NCBI GenBank assembly: GCA_965222515.1 | Contig: CBDCUE010000017.1 | Location: 62,001-126,000, forward strand | DNA length: 64,000 nucleotides | Direction of reading: 5' to 3' | Source of the DNA: CBDCUE01 sp965222515 | GTDB taxonomy: Bacteria; Pseudomonadota; Alphaproteobacteria; Rickettsiales; JABIRX01 | Part shown: positions 7,749 through 17,722 of the stretch, piece after piece | Position numbering within the stretch: position 1 is the stretch's first letter | How the letters are laid out: the number at the start of each line of letters is the position of its first letter | Made by a program: the position numbers and the translations under genes | The notes under the pieces: generated by a model | Seen by the model: only the letters and a program-made list of their open reading frames with translations | Databases searched by the model: none | What the model was told of the DNA's origin: nothing

Positions 7749-10322
7749 TCAATGAGCCTCCTGCCAGTTTTTACCTTGATTGATTGAAACAATTAACGGC
7801 ACTGATAGTTTTAGCACCTGCTCCATTTCTTTTTTGATTATGCTTTTTGCATCATTTACAAAATCTTCTGGAACTTCATAAATTAATTCATCGTGAACTT
7901 GTAATAATAATTTTATTTTTAGATTTTCTTTTTTAATTTTTTTATCCAAATTAATCATTGCAATTTTAATAATATCAGAGCTACTTCCTTGCAGAGGAGC
8001 ATTTATAACTGCTCTTTCATTAAAAAATCCAGTTTGTGGGATATATAATCTTCTTTTTATTATTGTTTCCACAAACTTATTTTTCTTATAAAATTCTACA
8101 ATATTTTCCATATAAATTTTGATTTCTGGATATCTTGAAAAATATAATTCTATATAATCTTTTGCCTCACTTTTTGTTATTTTTAATCTATTTGCTAAAC
8201 CAAAACTACCCATTCCATAAATAATACCAAAATTAATAGTTTTAGCTTTTCTTCTATGTTCTTCTGTGATTTGTGAATTTGAAACTCCAAATATCTCACT
8301 AGCTGTTTTGCTATGAATATCTGCATTTTCTAAAAATGCTTCTTGTAATTTCTTAACCCCCGCAATATGAGCTAAAAGTCTTAATTCAATTTGTGAATAA
8401 TCAGCAGAAATTAATAAATTATTGTCATCACAAATAAATGCCTCTCTAATTTTATCTCCTTCTTTTGATCTAATAGGGATATTTTGTAAATTAGGGTTGT
8501 TAGAACTTAATCTTCCTGTGCTAGTGTTAGTGTTTAAAAAATTGCTGTGAACTCTTCTAGTTATAGGGTTTATTACTTTAGGTAAAGCTTCTGTGTAAGT
8601 GCTTTTTAATTTGCTAAAATGCCTCCATTCTAAAACATATTCTGCTATTTTATGCCCTGATTGTGATAATTCTTGTAAAACATCCACAGAAGTAGATAAT
8701 GTTTTGCTTTTTTTGTTCTTTTTTCCTGATTCTAATTTTAATTTTTTAAATAATATTTCTGCCAATTGTTTAGGTGAAGCTATATTAAATTCTTCTCCTG
8801 ATAATAAAAATATTGTTTTTGATAAGTTTTTGATTTTTTTAGTAAATTCATCAGTTAAACTTAATAATTTTGATTGAGAAATTAAAAACCCGCTTTTTTC
8901 CATTTTTAAAATCAAATCATTAAAAAGTAAATCTAAATTATAAAAAATCTCAAATTGTTTTTCTTTTATTAAGTTTTTTAAATCATTTTTGTGTTTACTA
9001 TCTATCTCAGAAATTAAATTTTTAATTTTTTCTTCGTTAAATTCAGTTTTTTTATCTAATTTTAGATTAATTTTATCATTTAATGCATAGGATGATAGGC
9101 TTAAATCAAAAATATTGTTGATTTTTACATTTTCTTGAGCAAAAAACTCACGATAAAATGATTTGTAATCAAAAAATATCTTTTTTATTGATTTTTCTGC
9201 CAAAATATCTGCTATTTCTAGTAAAAACAGTTTTTTACTGATGTTATTACAACTATTTACAGCTAATAAATCTAATGTTTCTTCTTCTTTTAAGTCAAAA
9301 TAGTAAATTTCTCTAAAATTTGCCAAAATTACTTTATTTAAGTAAAAAAATATAAAAATCTCCGAAGAAATAGATAATTTTTTTAAAACAGCATTTTTTA
9401 AATGAGAAATATCAATTAATTGATAAATTTTTTGCAGTTTTCGAGGTTTTTCACTAGCTTTAATGTTTAACTTATTAAGTAAAGAGGCAAAATTATGATA
9501 ATTTAAGAAATTTGATATTTTTTCTTGATCTATTTCTTTAATTTTTAAGTCATCTAAAGAATTTATAGGCACAATAACATCAGTTTTTAAAGTGACCAAT
9601 CTCTCTGATAAAAAAGCATTATCTTTGTTTTCCTGCAAAGTTTCTTTTCGTTTTTTTTGAGTTATTTCTTCAATATTTTCATATATTCCAGCAAGAGATT
9701 GATATTTATTTAATAAATCTGCTGCTGTTTTAGGACCAATTCCTGCAACTCCAGGAATATTATCAGCACTATCTCCTGCAAGTGATAATAAATCTTTCAT
9801 TTTACTAGGTTCAACTCCGTATCTTTCCAAAACTTCATTTTTTCCTATTATTTTTTGTTTCATAGGATCATAAATTTTAACTTTTTCATTGATTAATTGA
9901 GTTAAATCCTTGTCTGATGAGATAATCGTTACTTCAAAATCTTCTTTTTCTGCTTGCTTGCTTAAGCTGGCTATAATATCATCTGCTTCCACTCCTTTTT
10001 GATCAATAGTGTTAATATTTAAAGATTCGCTAAATTCTCTTACCAATGAAAATTGCGGAATTAAATCTTCTGGTGCAGGGGGGCGATTAGCTTTATATTC
10101 TTTATAAATATCATTCCTAAAAGTTTTTGATCCTGCATCTAAGATAACTGCTAAATGGCTAGTTTTTAGCTCTTGTCTTAATTTAATAATCATATTTGCA
10201 TAACCATAAACAGCACCAACCACCACACCATAAGGATTAGTAAGAGGTGGCATTGAATGATATGCCCTAAATAAAAAACTATATCCGTCAATTAAAACTA
10301 GTCTTTTTTTGGTTGAATCCAT
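7749..10322 (-). CDS. polA: DNA polymerase I, proofreading site degenerate
   Basis: 857 residues. Residues 1-290 are the 5'-nuclease (LVLIDGYSFLFRAYH, VEADDIIASL, SSDKDLTQLI, GVAGIGPKTA). The C-terminal half has all polymerase motifs: A (SADYSQIELRLLAHI), B (RRKAKTINFGIIYGMG) and C (LLQVHDELIYE). The middle region of about 180 residues has the length of a 3'-5' exonuclease domain, but I find no Asp-x-Glu of ExoI in the SSEIFIFFYLNK region, so proofreading is probably lost. It would serve gap repair and primer removal. Monocistronic and leftward. Confidence 0.93.
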   Translation of the reverse strand: MDSTKKRLVLIDGYSFLFRAYHSMPPLTNPYGVVVGAVYGYANMIIKLRQELKTSHLAVILDAGSKTFRNDIYKEYKANRPPAPEDLIPQFSLVREFSESLNINTIDQKGVEADDIIASLSKQAEKEDFEVTIISSDKDLTQLINEKVKIYDPMKQKIIGKNEVLERYGVEPSKMKDLLSLAGDSADNIPGVAGIGPKTAADLLNKYQSLAGIYENIEEITQKKRKETLQENKDNAFLSERLVTLKTDVIVPINSLDDLKIKEIDQEKISNFLNYHNFASLLNKLNIKASEKPRKLQKIYQLIDISHLKNAVLKKLSISSEIFIFFYLNKVILANFREIYYFDLKEEETLDLLAVNSCNNISKKLFLLEIADILAEKSIKKIFFDYKSFYREFFAQENVKINNIFDLSLSSYALNDKINLKLDKKTEFNEEKIKNLISEIDSKHKNDLKNLIKEKQFEIFYNLDLLFNDLILKMEKSGFLISQSKLLSLTDEFTKKIKNLSKTIFLLSGEEFNIASPKQLAEILFKKLKLESGKKNKKSKTLSTSVDVLQELSQSGHKIAEYVLEWRHFSKLKSTYTEALPKVINPITRRVHSNFLNTNTSTGRLSSNNPNLQNIPIRSKEGDKIREAFICDDNNLLISADYSQIELRLLAHIAGVKKLQEAFLENADIHSKTASEIFGVSNSQITEEHRRKAKTINFGIIYGMGSFGLANRLKITKSEAKDYIELYFSRYPEIKIYMENIVEFYKKNKFVETIIKRRLYIPQTGFFNERAVINAPLQGSSSDIIKIAMINLDKKIKKENLKIKLLLQVHDELIYEVPEDFVNDAKSIIKKEMEQVLKLSVPLIVSINQGKNWQEAH

Positions 10323-10621
10323 TGTTTATATTGTGTTTTTTGTTAAGATAAAAGAACTATAACTTCATCAAAACTTTTTGCAATTTAAAAGAAAAGGTAA
10401 CAGCAATTTTAAATTAAAAAATAGAAATGATAAATAATTTTTTCTTGAATTTATTGTTTTATTCTTTAAAAGAAAATTTAAGTTACTCTTTTTGGATTAT
10501 TAGTATGACAGACAATAATAATGAGTTATCAACATCTTTGATATTAAAAAACACTTCAAACGAGGGAATTGCAATAATGCTATAAATTAGTGTTAATGGA
10601 ATTATTGCTTGTCAGCAAAAA

Positions 10622-11434
10622 ATATGTCTTACTTTATTGATAATAAAGGTTTATATCAATCTTTTAAAACACTTTATCAACATCCATCACTTATGGTGTC
10701 TGGAATTATAAGTAAATTTACAGCCGAGACAATAGTTAAAAATGTCTTGTGAATTTATTAATTATAAAATGCAACAGAAATATCCACCCGTGATGACAGG
10801 AGTTATGTCTAGTGTTATAATAAGCTTTGACGTAGCACCAATGTCATCATATCAGAGAAAGATTCTTTTAAAAAGATATGGAGTGGATATTGATTTCTTA
10901 CAAACAGCAAACATAACATTAAAGAATAGAAAACAGTTATTCAAAAATTTTACAAGAGTTGCTACGATTAATTATCCTGCAGTTATAGCTATGGGTGCAA
11001 CAGGTCATAGTGCTAATAATATAAAAACAGACCCATTAATAGATGGCTATTAGGTTGCTCTGTTGGAGTTTTTTGTTCTGTTGCTGATATGCTAAGAAAT
11101 AGGGCAATATTACATTCATCAATTTTTGATAAGAGTGTATTTGGAGTTTATAAAGAAGTAGTTGGAAATATTATCTTTATATAAGAAATCAAGGAGTGGT
11201 ACTAGGGTTTCAAGTATATTCCTGCAAAAAATGCCAATTCAGATAATTAGATCGGGGATAGGAATTTTTATAATGGACCCAAGAAATACAGAACTTTTAG
11301 CTGAAAAGATAAAATTTTATTTAGAACATTGGAATGAAAAAGCTCTTTTTTCTGTTCCTAAAACAGATATTGATCCACGAAATAATTCTTTTGAAGCAAA
11401 AAAAATATTAGCTCAAGAAAACCAAAAAAATTAG
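10622..11434 (+). pseudogene. Decayed gene(s), frameshifted, family not recognised
   Basis: Several short frames follow one another on the plus strand and look like pieces of real protein: MSYFIDNKGLYQSFKTLYQ from 10624 to a stop at 10750, then 10742-11053 (KYPPVMTGVMSSVIISFDV ... YPAVIAMGATGHSANN), then a shifted frame GCSVGVFCSVADMLRNRAI (about 11045-11180), and finally 11162-11434 ending DPRNTELLAEKIKFYLEHW. The last piece resembles the tail of a glycosyltransferase-like or nucleotide-utilising protein only weakly. Several frameshifts and stops make expression of a full protein impossible. The 10323-10620 leader and 11435-11592 hold nothing I recognise. Confidence 0.4.
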
Positions 11435-11592
11435 TAATTATCTCTAAAAACAAGGGTTTGATTTAAGTGCAGATTTATGAACAATTCTTTTGTTTTAAAA
11501 AAAACCTTGAAATATTCAAGTCAATGATTATATCTACTCTAGTGGCTAGAGAAAGTTTACAAAATTAACAAAAAAAATAACAATATTTAATT

Positions 11593-13491
11593 ATGACCAA
11601 TAAAACAGAAAAAATGAAATTTGATGCTGAAATAAGCAAAGTATTAGATTTAATGATCCATTCTTTATATACAAATAAAGAAATCTTTTTAAGAGAGTTG
11701 TTATCTAATGCTAGTGATGCTTGTGATAAATTAAGATATTTAATTAATACTGATGAGAAATTAGCACAAAATTTACAAGATCAAAAATTTAAAATATCTA
11801 TTGCAACTGATTCAAAAGCAAAAACCTTGACTATTAGTGATAATGGTGTGGGGATGAGCAAAGAAGAAATGATCAGCAATCTTGGAACAATTGCAAGATC
11901 TGGAACTGAAAGATTTGCGGCAAATATTGCTAAAAAAGATGATGCTAAAAATAATGAATTAATTGGTCAATTTGGAGTAGGCTTTTATTCTAGTTTTATG
12001 GTAGCAAATAAAGTTGAGGTTGTTTCTAGTAAAGCAGGAGAAGAAAAAACTTATCTTTGGCAATCAAGCGGAAAAGGAGAATTTGAGATTCAGGAACTAG
12101 ATGAGCAAATAAGAGGAACAAAAATCACTCTTCATTTAAAAGAAGAAGAGATAGAATTTTTAGATAGTTTTAGAATCAAAAATATTGTAACAACTTATTC
12201 AGAGCATATTCCTTTTACTATTGAGTTAATTGGTCAAAAAGATGAAAAAGATAGTAAAGATGATAAAACAGAAATTGCTAATGAAATTTTAAATAGTGGA
12301 GGAGCAATTTGGACAAAAGATAAATCTTCTATTAAAAAAGAAGATTATGAAGCTTTTTATAAATCTTTATCGCACGATATAGAAGCTCCATATTTAACTC
12401 TTCATAATAAAGCAGAAGGAATTTTGGAATATACAAATTTATTATTTGTGCCAAATAAAAAGCCTTTTGATTTATTTCATCCTGATAGAAAATCTCATAT
12501 TAAATTATATGCAAAAAAGATTTTTATAACTGAGGAAAATGTAAAATTACTACCTTCATATTTAAGATTTGTAAGAGGTGTGGTTGATTCTTCTGATTTG
12601 ACTTTAAATGTTAGCAGAGAAACTTTGCAAAGTAATGCTATTATTACTAAAATTAGCTCTGCAATTGTAAAAAAGATTCTTAATGAATTAAAAAAGAAGT
12701 TTGAAAAAGACAGAGCAACTTATGAAATTTTTTGGGATAATTTTGGTGCTGTAATAAAAGAAGGATTGTGTGAATATACTACTAATAAAGAAAAAATATT
12801 AGATATTTCATTATTTAAATCATTAAAATTTCCTGAAAAATATATTTCTATAAATGATTATTTAGAAAATATAAAAAAAGATCAAAAAGAGATATATTAT
12901 CTAATTGGAAGTGATATTAATGTAATGAAAAATAGCCCTCAATTAGAAGGATTAAAAGAAAAAGATGTAGATGTATTATTTTTCTTAGATGGTGTTGATG
13001 ATTTTTGGGTTACTACAGGCACACAATATAAAGAAAAGGATTTTAAATCTGTAACAAGAATATCTGTTGATGATGAAGCTAATGATGATAAAAAAGATAA
13101 AAAAGACGATGAAAAAGAATCAGTTTTATCTGGCTTACTGGCTTATTTAAAAGATGAATTAAAAAATGAAGTTGCTGATGTAAAAATCTCTAAAAAACTT
13201 ACTTCAAGCCCAGTATGTTTGGTAGCAGGAGATAGTGGAATGGATATTAGAATTGAAAGAATGTTAAGAGAACAAGGTCAATTAAAAGAGGCTAGCAAAA
13301 AAATTCTAGAAATTAATAAAAATCATAGAATTGTTAAAAATTTAGATAATTTATTTAAAACAGACAAAATTCAAGCTAAAGAAATTGCATTTACTTTATT
13401 TGATCAGGCTTGTATTTTAGAAGGAGAATCAATCAAAGATCCAATTTCTTTTTCTCAAAGAATTACTAGATTGTTAGAGAAAGCTAGTTAG
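11593..13491 (+). CDS. htpG: Chaperone HtpG (Hsp90)
   Basis: 632 residues, full length. Hallmarks: ELLSNASDACDKLR and DNGVGMSKEEM (ATP-binding GHKL fold), GQFGVGFYSSFMVA (lid), SREILQ-like segment SRETLQSNAIITKI in the middle domain, and a C-terminal dimerisation domain. A charged insertion KKDKKDDEKE near residue 505 is a linker. It is a cytosolic ATP-dependent chaperone. It stands alone between decayed sequence and repeats. Confidence 0.97.
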   Translation: MTNKTEKMKFDAEISKVLDLMIHSLYTNKEIFLRELLSNASDACDKLRYLINTDEKLAQNLQDQKFKISIATDSKAKTLTISDNGVGMSKEEMISNLGTIARSGTERFAANIAKKDDAKNNELIGQFGVGFYSSFMVANKVEVVSSKAGEEKTYLWQSSGKGEFEIQELDEQIRGTKITLHLKEEEIEFLDSFRIKNIVTTYSEHIPFTIELIGQKDEKDSKDDKTEIANEILNSGGAIWTKDKSSIKKEDYEAFYKSLSHDIEAPYLTLHNKAEGILEYTNLLFVPNKKPFDLFHPDRKSHIKLYAKKIFITEENVKLLPSYLRFVRGVVDSSDLTLNVSRETLQSNAIITKISSAIVKKILNELKKKFEKDRATYEIFWDNFGAVIKEGLCEYTTNKEKILDISLFKSLKFPEKYISINDYLENIKKDQKEIYYLIGSDINVMKNSPQLEGLKEKDVDVLFFLDGVDDFWVTTGTQYKEKDFKSVTRISVDDEANDDKKDKKDDEKESVLSGLLAYLKDELKNEVADVKISKKLTSSPVCLVAGDSGMDIRIERMLREQGQLKEASKKILEINKNHRIVKNLDNLFKTDKIQAKEIAFTLFDQACILEGESIKDPISFSQRITRLLEKAS

Positions 13492-13566
13492 TAAAAAATG
13501 TTTTAGTGTAGCCTTACCCCTACATTTAGACCGTGTCATAATAGAAAAAAGGTTAGGTATAATAGC

Positions 13567-13671
13567 TCCTCCATGAGAGGAGCCAAAACCACGAAGTGGT
13601 TTTGGTGGGGGTCCCTTTGTGTAGAAAAGGAAAGCAAAAAATTCGGGGTTAACTATTCCCTCCTACTAGGG
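13567..13671. repeat. Interspersed repeat, family C copy 1
   Basis: Contains hairpin CTCCTCCATGAGAGGAG and hairpin CCAAAACCACGAAGTGGTTTTGG, then 'gggtccctttgtgtagaaaa' and 'ggaaagcaaaaaattcgg'. The reverse complement of 31028-31135 has the same order of blocks with about 15-20% substitutions, so these are two copies of one roughly 105-bp element. G+C is far above background. Confidence 0.75.
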
Positions 13672-13762
13672 CTGTGACGAAATAGAGAAAAAGGGGAATT
13701 TTCTAGTTTCTTTAGATTCTGATTAGTAATAAAAAATATCCTTTTTTTCTATTTCGTCACAG
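13672..13762. repeat. Inverted repeat, family B
   Basis: CTGTGACGAAATAGAGAAAAA at 13672 pairs with TTTTTTTCTATTTCGTCACAG ending at 13762. Single arms of this element recur at 4803 ('ctgtgacgaaatagaaaaa') and 13532, and its 'cacagtctg' end marks 20203 and 31015. The rest of the 13492-13868 gap is repeat debris without a gene. Confidence 0.7.
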
Positions 13763-13868
13763 TCTGCAAGGATAGAGCAATTGCCCATACATAATTTTCC
13801 TATTGTATTATTGCCCTCAAGCTTTAAATCTGCTAGGAGTAGATAGATAATTTAAAACATTAGCAACA

Positions 13869-16568
13869 ATGAATGATTTTCCAAAAAAATACCAAGCTCA
13901 ATTAAGAGAAAAAGCAATACAAAAAGAATGGGAAGAAAAAGCTGTCTATCAATGGCAAAATGATAAAAGCAAAGAAGAAACTTTTGTAATTGATACTCCA
14001 CCTCCTACTGTATCTGGATTACTTCATATGGGTCATATCTTTAGTTATTGCCAAGCTGATTTTATTGCAAGATATCAGAGGATGAAAGGAAAAGATGTGT
14101 TTTATCCTATGGGTTTTGATGATAATGGCTTGCCTACAGAGAGATTGGTTGAGAAAGTAAAAAAGGTTAAAGGATCAAGATTGCCAAGAAAAGAATTTGT
14201 AGAAATGTGCAAAGAAGTGGTTTTGGATGCTGAAAAAGATTTCAAGAATCTTTTTCAATCAATTGCACTTTCTGTTGATTGGCATCAAAAATACCAAACA
14301 ATTTCAGACAAAACTAGAAAAATATCACAATTATCTTTTGTAGAACTTTACAAAAAAGGTTTGTTGGAACGAAAATATGAACCTTGTTATTGGTGTGTTG
14401 AAGATCAAACCGCTTTGGCTCAAGCAGATATTATTGATCGAGAATTACCATCTAAAATGATTGATATTGAGTTTAAAATAGAAGGAGGAGGAAGTGTTGT
14501 AATTGCTACAACAAGACCAGAACTACTTGCTGCTTGTATTGCAGTATTTGTTCATCCCGAAGATGATAGATATAAAAATCTAGTTGGGAAAAATGCTATA
14601 ACGCCTCTTTATCAACAAAAAATAAAAATTATTGCTGATGATTTGGTGGATAAAGAAAAAGGAACTGGAGCGGTGATGTGTTGTTCTTTTGGAGATATGA
14701 GCGATGTTATTTGGTGGAAAAAGTATAATTTAGAAAATAGAACTATTATTAGTAAATATGGAAAAATTTGTTCGTACTTAGAATTAACTTCTATTTTTAT
14801 AAATAACAATGGAATAGTAGGGGATGGAGTTACAAGTGCTTGGACTGGTAGTATAAGTGGTACGGTGTTTAAAGAAGAATATCAAAAGATAGCAGAAAAA
14901 AAAGTTTTTGAAGCAAGAAATATAGTTTTGGCAAGATTGGCAAAAGAAAAGTTGATTAAAGGTCAAAAAGATATTGTTCATTCAGTGAAATGTTCCGAGA
15001 GATCAGAAAAACCGATAGAAATTATTGCAACAAAACAATGGTTTGTAAAAATTTTAGACAAAAAAGAAGAACTTTTAAAAAAGGTTCAAGAAATAAATTG
15101 GTACCCTGCTCATATGAAAATTAGAATTGAGCAATGGATTGAAGGTCTAGCTTATGATTGGTGTATTTCAAGACAAAGATTTTTTGGAGTGCCTTTTCCA
15201 GTTTGGTATTGTTTTAAATTAAAGACTGAAAGAATAGGGGAGGTTAGAAGAAAAGAAGACGAGATTATTGTAGAAGATAAAGATTTACCATTTGATCCTT
15301 TATATAATTTGCCAGAAGGTTATAGAGAACCAACAGGACAAGAAATAGAGTTTTTGAAGGATGAGCAAAAAGAATATATTAAAAATAGAACTATAAACAC
15401 AGATAAAAAAGAGTTTGTAGTGGTAAAAAAAGATGACAAAAACGAGCAAAAACAATTTTATCTATTAATCCCTGAAACAGATGTAATGGATACTTGGGCG
15501 ACATCTTCGCTTACTCCGCAAATATCATCTCAAGGAATAAATGAAGAATGTTTTGTAGAGAAAGAAAAGCATAAAAAACTTTTTCCAGCAGATTTAAGAC
15601 CTCAAGCTCACGAGATTATTAGAAGTTGGGCATTTTATACCATTTGTAAAGCTCATCTACATCAAAATTTAATCCCTTGGAAAGATGTAATGATTTCTGG
15701 TTGGTGTTTGGCTGCTGATAAAACAAAAATGTCAAAATCTAAGGGGAATGTTATAACTCCTGTAAAATTGATTGAAGAAAAGGGGGCAGATGTGGTGAGA
15801 TATTGGGCAGGAACTTCATCTTTGGGGGCTGATGCTGCTTATAGTGAAGATTTGCTTTCTATTGGAAAAAAATTAATTAATAAATTATGGAATAGCAGTA
15901 AATTTGCTAATACTCATTTAGTAGATTTTCAAAAATTAGAAGCCGACAAAATATATCACCAAACAGATTTATGGATTTTAAATCTTTTGCAGGAAGTTAA
16001 GAAAAAAGTAGAGAAATATTTTGCAGAATATAGATATTCTAAAGCATTATCGGTTATTGATGATTTTTTTTTAAAAAATTTTTGTGATTATTATTTAGAA
16101 ATTTCAAAAGTAAGAATTTATGGAAATAAAGAGCAAATAGAACTTACTTGTAAAAATCTTAATGATAATGAAATAGAGCAGGGCAAGGCAAGTGCTAAAA
16201 ATACACTTTATATAGTTTTAAAAAATATTTTAAAATTATATGCTCCATTCCTGCCTCATATTACAGAAGAATTATATAAGTTGATCTTTAAAAAAGAACA
16301 TTCAATTCATAGCAGAGGAAATTGGCTTGATTTAAGTGATTTAAAAAATATTAAAAAAGTAGATTTTTCTAATATTTTAGAAATCATAGATAAAATTAGA
16401 AAAGATAAGGCAGATAAAAATTATTCTATAAAAAAAGAAATAAAAAAGTTAATTATAAAATCTAAAAATAAAATTGAGACCAATAATGATTTAAAATTTG
16501 TTTGTTCAATAAAGAAAATAGAATTTTATTCAGCTGACAAAGAAGGTATTGAAATTATTTATGAATAA
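13869..16568 (+). CDS. valS: Valyl-tRNA synthetase, rickettsial (archaeal-like) type
   Basis: 899 residues, class I synthetase. The HIGH box is LLHMGHIF, the KMSKS box is KTKMSKSKGN, and editing-domain segments such as TTRPELLAACIAVFVHPED are present. The sequence FYPMGFDDNGLPTERLVEK differs from the usual bacterial ValS (normally 'PGTDHAGIA') and resembles the archaeal-like enzyme that replaced it in Rickettsiales. The C-terminal coiled-coil arm of ordinary bacterial ValS is absent. It charges tRNA-Val in the cytoplasm. Monocistronic. Confidence 0.93.
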   Translation: MNDFPKKYQAQLREKAIQKEWEEKAVYQWQNDKSKEETFVIDTPPPTVSGLLHMGHIFSYCQADFIARYQRMKGKDVFYPMGFDDNGLPTERLVEKVKKVKGSRLPRKEFVEMCKEVVLDAEKDFKNLFQSIALSVDWHQKYQTISDKTRKISQLSFVELYKKGLLERKYEPCYWCVEDQTALAQADIIDRELPSKMIDIEFKIEGGGSVVIATTRPELLAACIAVFVHPEDDRYKNLVGKNAITPLYQQKIKIIADDLVDKEKGTGAVMCCSFGDMSDVIWWKKYNLENRTIISKYGKICSYLELTSIFINNNGIVGDGVTSAWTGSISGTVFKEEYQKIAEKKVFEARNIVLARLAKEKLIKGQKDIVHSVKCSERSEKPIEIIATKQWFVKILDKKEELLKKVQEINWYPAHMKIRIEQWIEGLAYDWCISRQRFFGVPFPVWYCFKLKTERIGEVRRKEDEIIVEDKDLPFDPLYNLPEGYREPTGQEIEFLKDEQKEYIKNRTINTDKKEFVVVKKDDKNEQKQFYLLIPETDVMDTWATSSLTPQISSQGINEECFVEKEKHKKLFPADLRPQAHEIIRSWAFYTICKAHLHQNLIPWKDVMISGWCLAADKTKMSKSKGNVITPVKLIEEKGADVVRYWAGTSSLGADAAYSEDLLSIGKKLINKLWNSSKFANTHLVDFQKLEADKIYHQTDLWILNLLQEVKKKVEKYFAEYRYSKALSVIDDFFLKNFCDYYLEISKVRIYGNKEQIELTCKNLNDNEIEQGKASAKNTLYIVLKNILKLYAPFLPHITEELYKLIFKKEHSIHSRGNWLDLSDLKNIKKVDFSNILEIIDKIRKDKADKNYSIKKEIKKLIIKSKNKIETNNDLKFVCSIKKIEFYSADKEGIEIIYE

Positions 16569-16695
16569 ATATCATAAACCAACTTTGATTTAATATAAAA
16601 GATAAAAACTCAATTGTATAAAAAAGTTATGAATTTTAACCTTTATTGCTTGATAAAATTAAGTTAGATAATATGATATTCTTATATTACAATTT

Positions 16696-16708
16696 TATCA
16701 GTATGATA
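16696..16708. promoter_or_regulatory. Palindrome TATCAgtaTGATA upstream of hisA, candidate operator
   Basis: A perfect 5-3-5 palindrome 120 bp before hisA. A one-mismatch copy (TATTAGTATGATA) lies 24 bp before the start of the TrpR-like regulator gene at 17723. Sharing between two his-locus promoters suggests a binding site for that regulator. This is inference from two sites only. Confidence 0.35.
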
Positions 16709-16770
16709 TTTTGAATAAGTAAGTGTAGTTACAAAACCCTTACAATCTTTACTAACCACTTAAATTACAA

Positions 16771-16810
16771 GCATGTAAATGCTTAAAAGATTACAATCTA
16801 TTCATAGCAA
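16771..16810 (+). promoter_or_regulatory. his leader-like segment before hisA
   Basis: 'tgtaaatgcttaaaagatt' here resembles 'tgtaaatgttaaaaagatt' before hisB (20251) and 'tgtaaatgttatatagatt' before hisH (21447). Position relative to the start codon is similar (45-65 bp upstream). It may be a shared promoter/regulatory block of the histidine genes. The rest of the 16569-16827 gap is AT-rich with the palindrome noted separately. Confidence 0.35.
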
Positions 16811-16827
16811 TTTTATCAAAAAAAATA

Positions 16828-17544
16828 ATGAAAATAATCCCAGCAATAGATTTGAAGAATGGTCAGTGTGTTAGGCTCTATAAGGGAAATTTTTTGCAAG
16901 AAACTATTTATAATAACAACCCTCTTGAGGTAGCAATAAATTTTCAGGAAGAGGGTAGTAAATATTTACATATTATTGATTTGGATGCTACTATTTCAGA
17001 TATTTCTAATAAGAATATTATCAAAGAAATTGCTCAAAAAACAGATTTAGAAATTCAAATAGGAGGGGGAATTAAAACTAAAGATCATATAAAAGATTTG
17101 CTTGATGCAGGAGCAAAAAGAGTTATTTTAGGAAGTGTGGCAGTAAAAAATTTAGAGCTTACTCAAAAAATTTTGGCAGAATTCGGTGTAGATAAAATAG
17201 TTTTTGCCTTTGATGTAAATATAGTAAATAAAGTTCCAATGATTGCCATAGGTGGTTGGAAAAATATTTCTTCAATGTCTTTGTGGAGTGCATTAGATTT
17301 TTATAAAAATGCAAAACATATTTTATGCACGGATATATCAAGAGATGGAACATTGACTAGTCCAAATTTTGAATTTTATCAAGAAATATTAAAAAAATAT
17401 CCAAAAATAGAATTACAAGCATCAGGAGGGGTTAGTTCTTTAGATGATTTAAAAAAATTAAAAGAAATGGGAGCTCATTCTGTTATTGTGGGTAAAGCTC
17501 TGTATGATAAGAAATTTACTTTAAAAGATGCTATAATTAGCTAA
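16828..17544 (+). CDS. hisA: Phosphoribosylformimino-AICAR-P isomerase (HisA)
   Basis: 238 residues, TIM barrel. IIPAIDLKNGQCVRLYKG at the N-terminus carries the catalytic Asp8, GGGIKTKDHI and ASGGVSSLDDL are the phosphate loops, and CTDISRDGT carries the second catalytic Asp. It performs the Amadori rearrangement ProFAR to PRFAR. It is separated from the other his genes by its own leader, and precedes the regulator gene by 178 bp. Confidence 0.95.
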   Translation: MKIIPAIDLKNGQCVRLYKGNFLQETIYNNNPLEVAINFQEEGSKYLHIIDLDATISDISNKNIIKEIAQKTDLEIQIGGGIKTKDHIKDLLDAGAKRVILGSVAVKNLELTQKILAEFGVDKIVFAFDVNIVNKVPMIAIGGWKNISSMSLWSALDFYKNAKHILCTDISRDGTLTSPNFEFYQEILKKYPKIELQASGGVSSLDDLKKLKEMGAHSVIVGKALYDKKFTLKDAIIS

Positions 17545-17686
17545 TTTTCTATTTATCTTGAATGTTCTTATCTATTGAGATAGTATAAAAATTAGCTAAT
17601 TCACTTACAAAATAGCTATTTCTCATGGCTGTTTTTACTTTTGAATTTAAAATGTTTGATAAATAATATTATTACCACTACCATTG

Positions 17687-17699
17687 TATTAGTATGATA
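17687..17699. promoter_or_regulatory. Near-palindrome TATTAGTATGATA upstream of the regulator gene
   Basis: Matches the hisA-upstream palindrome at 16696-16708 in 12 of 13 positions. It lies 24 bp before the regulator's start, where a repressor would block transcription, compatible with autoregulation. Confidence 0.35.
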
Positions 17700-17722
17700 A
17701 TGCAGTTTGACAAAAAACTATA

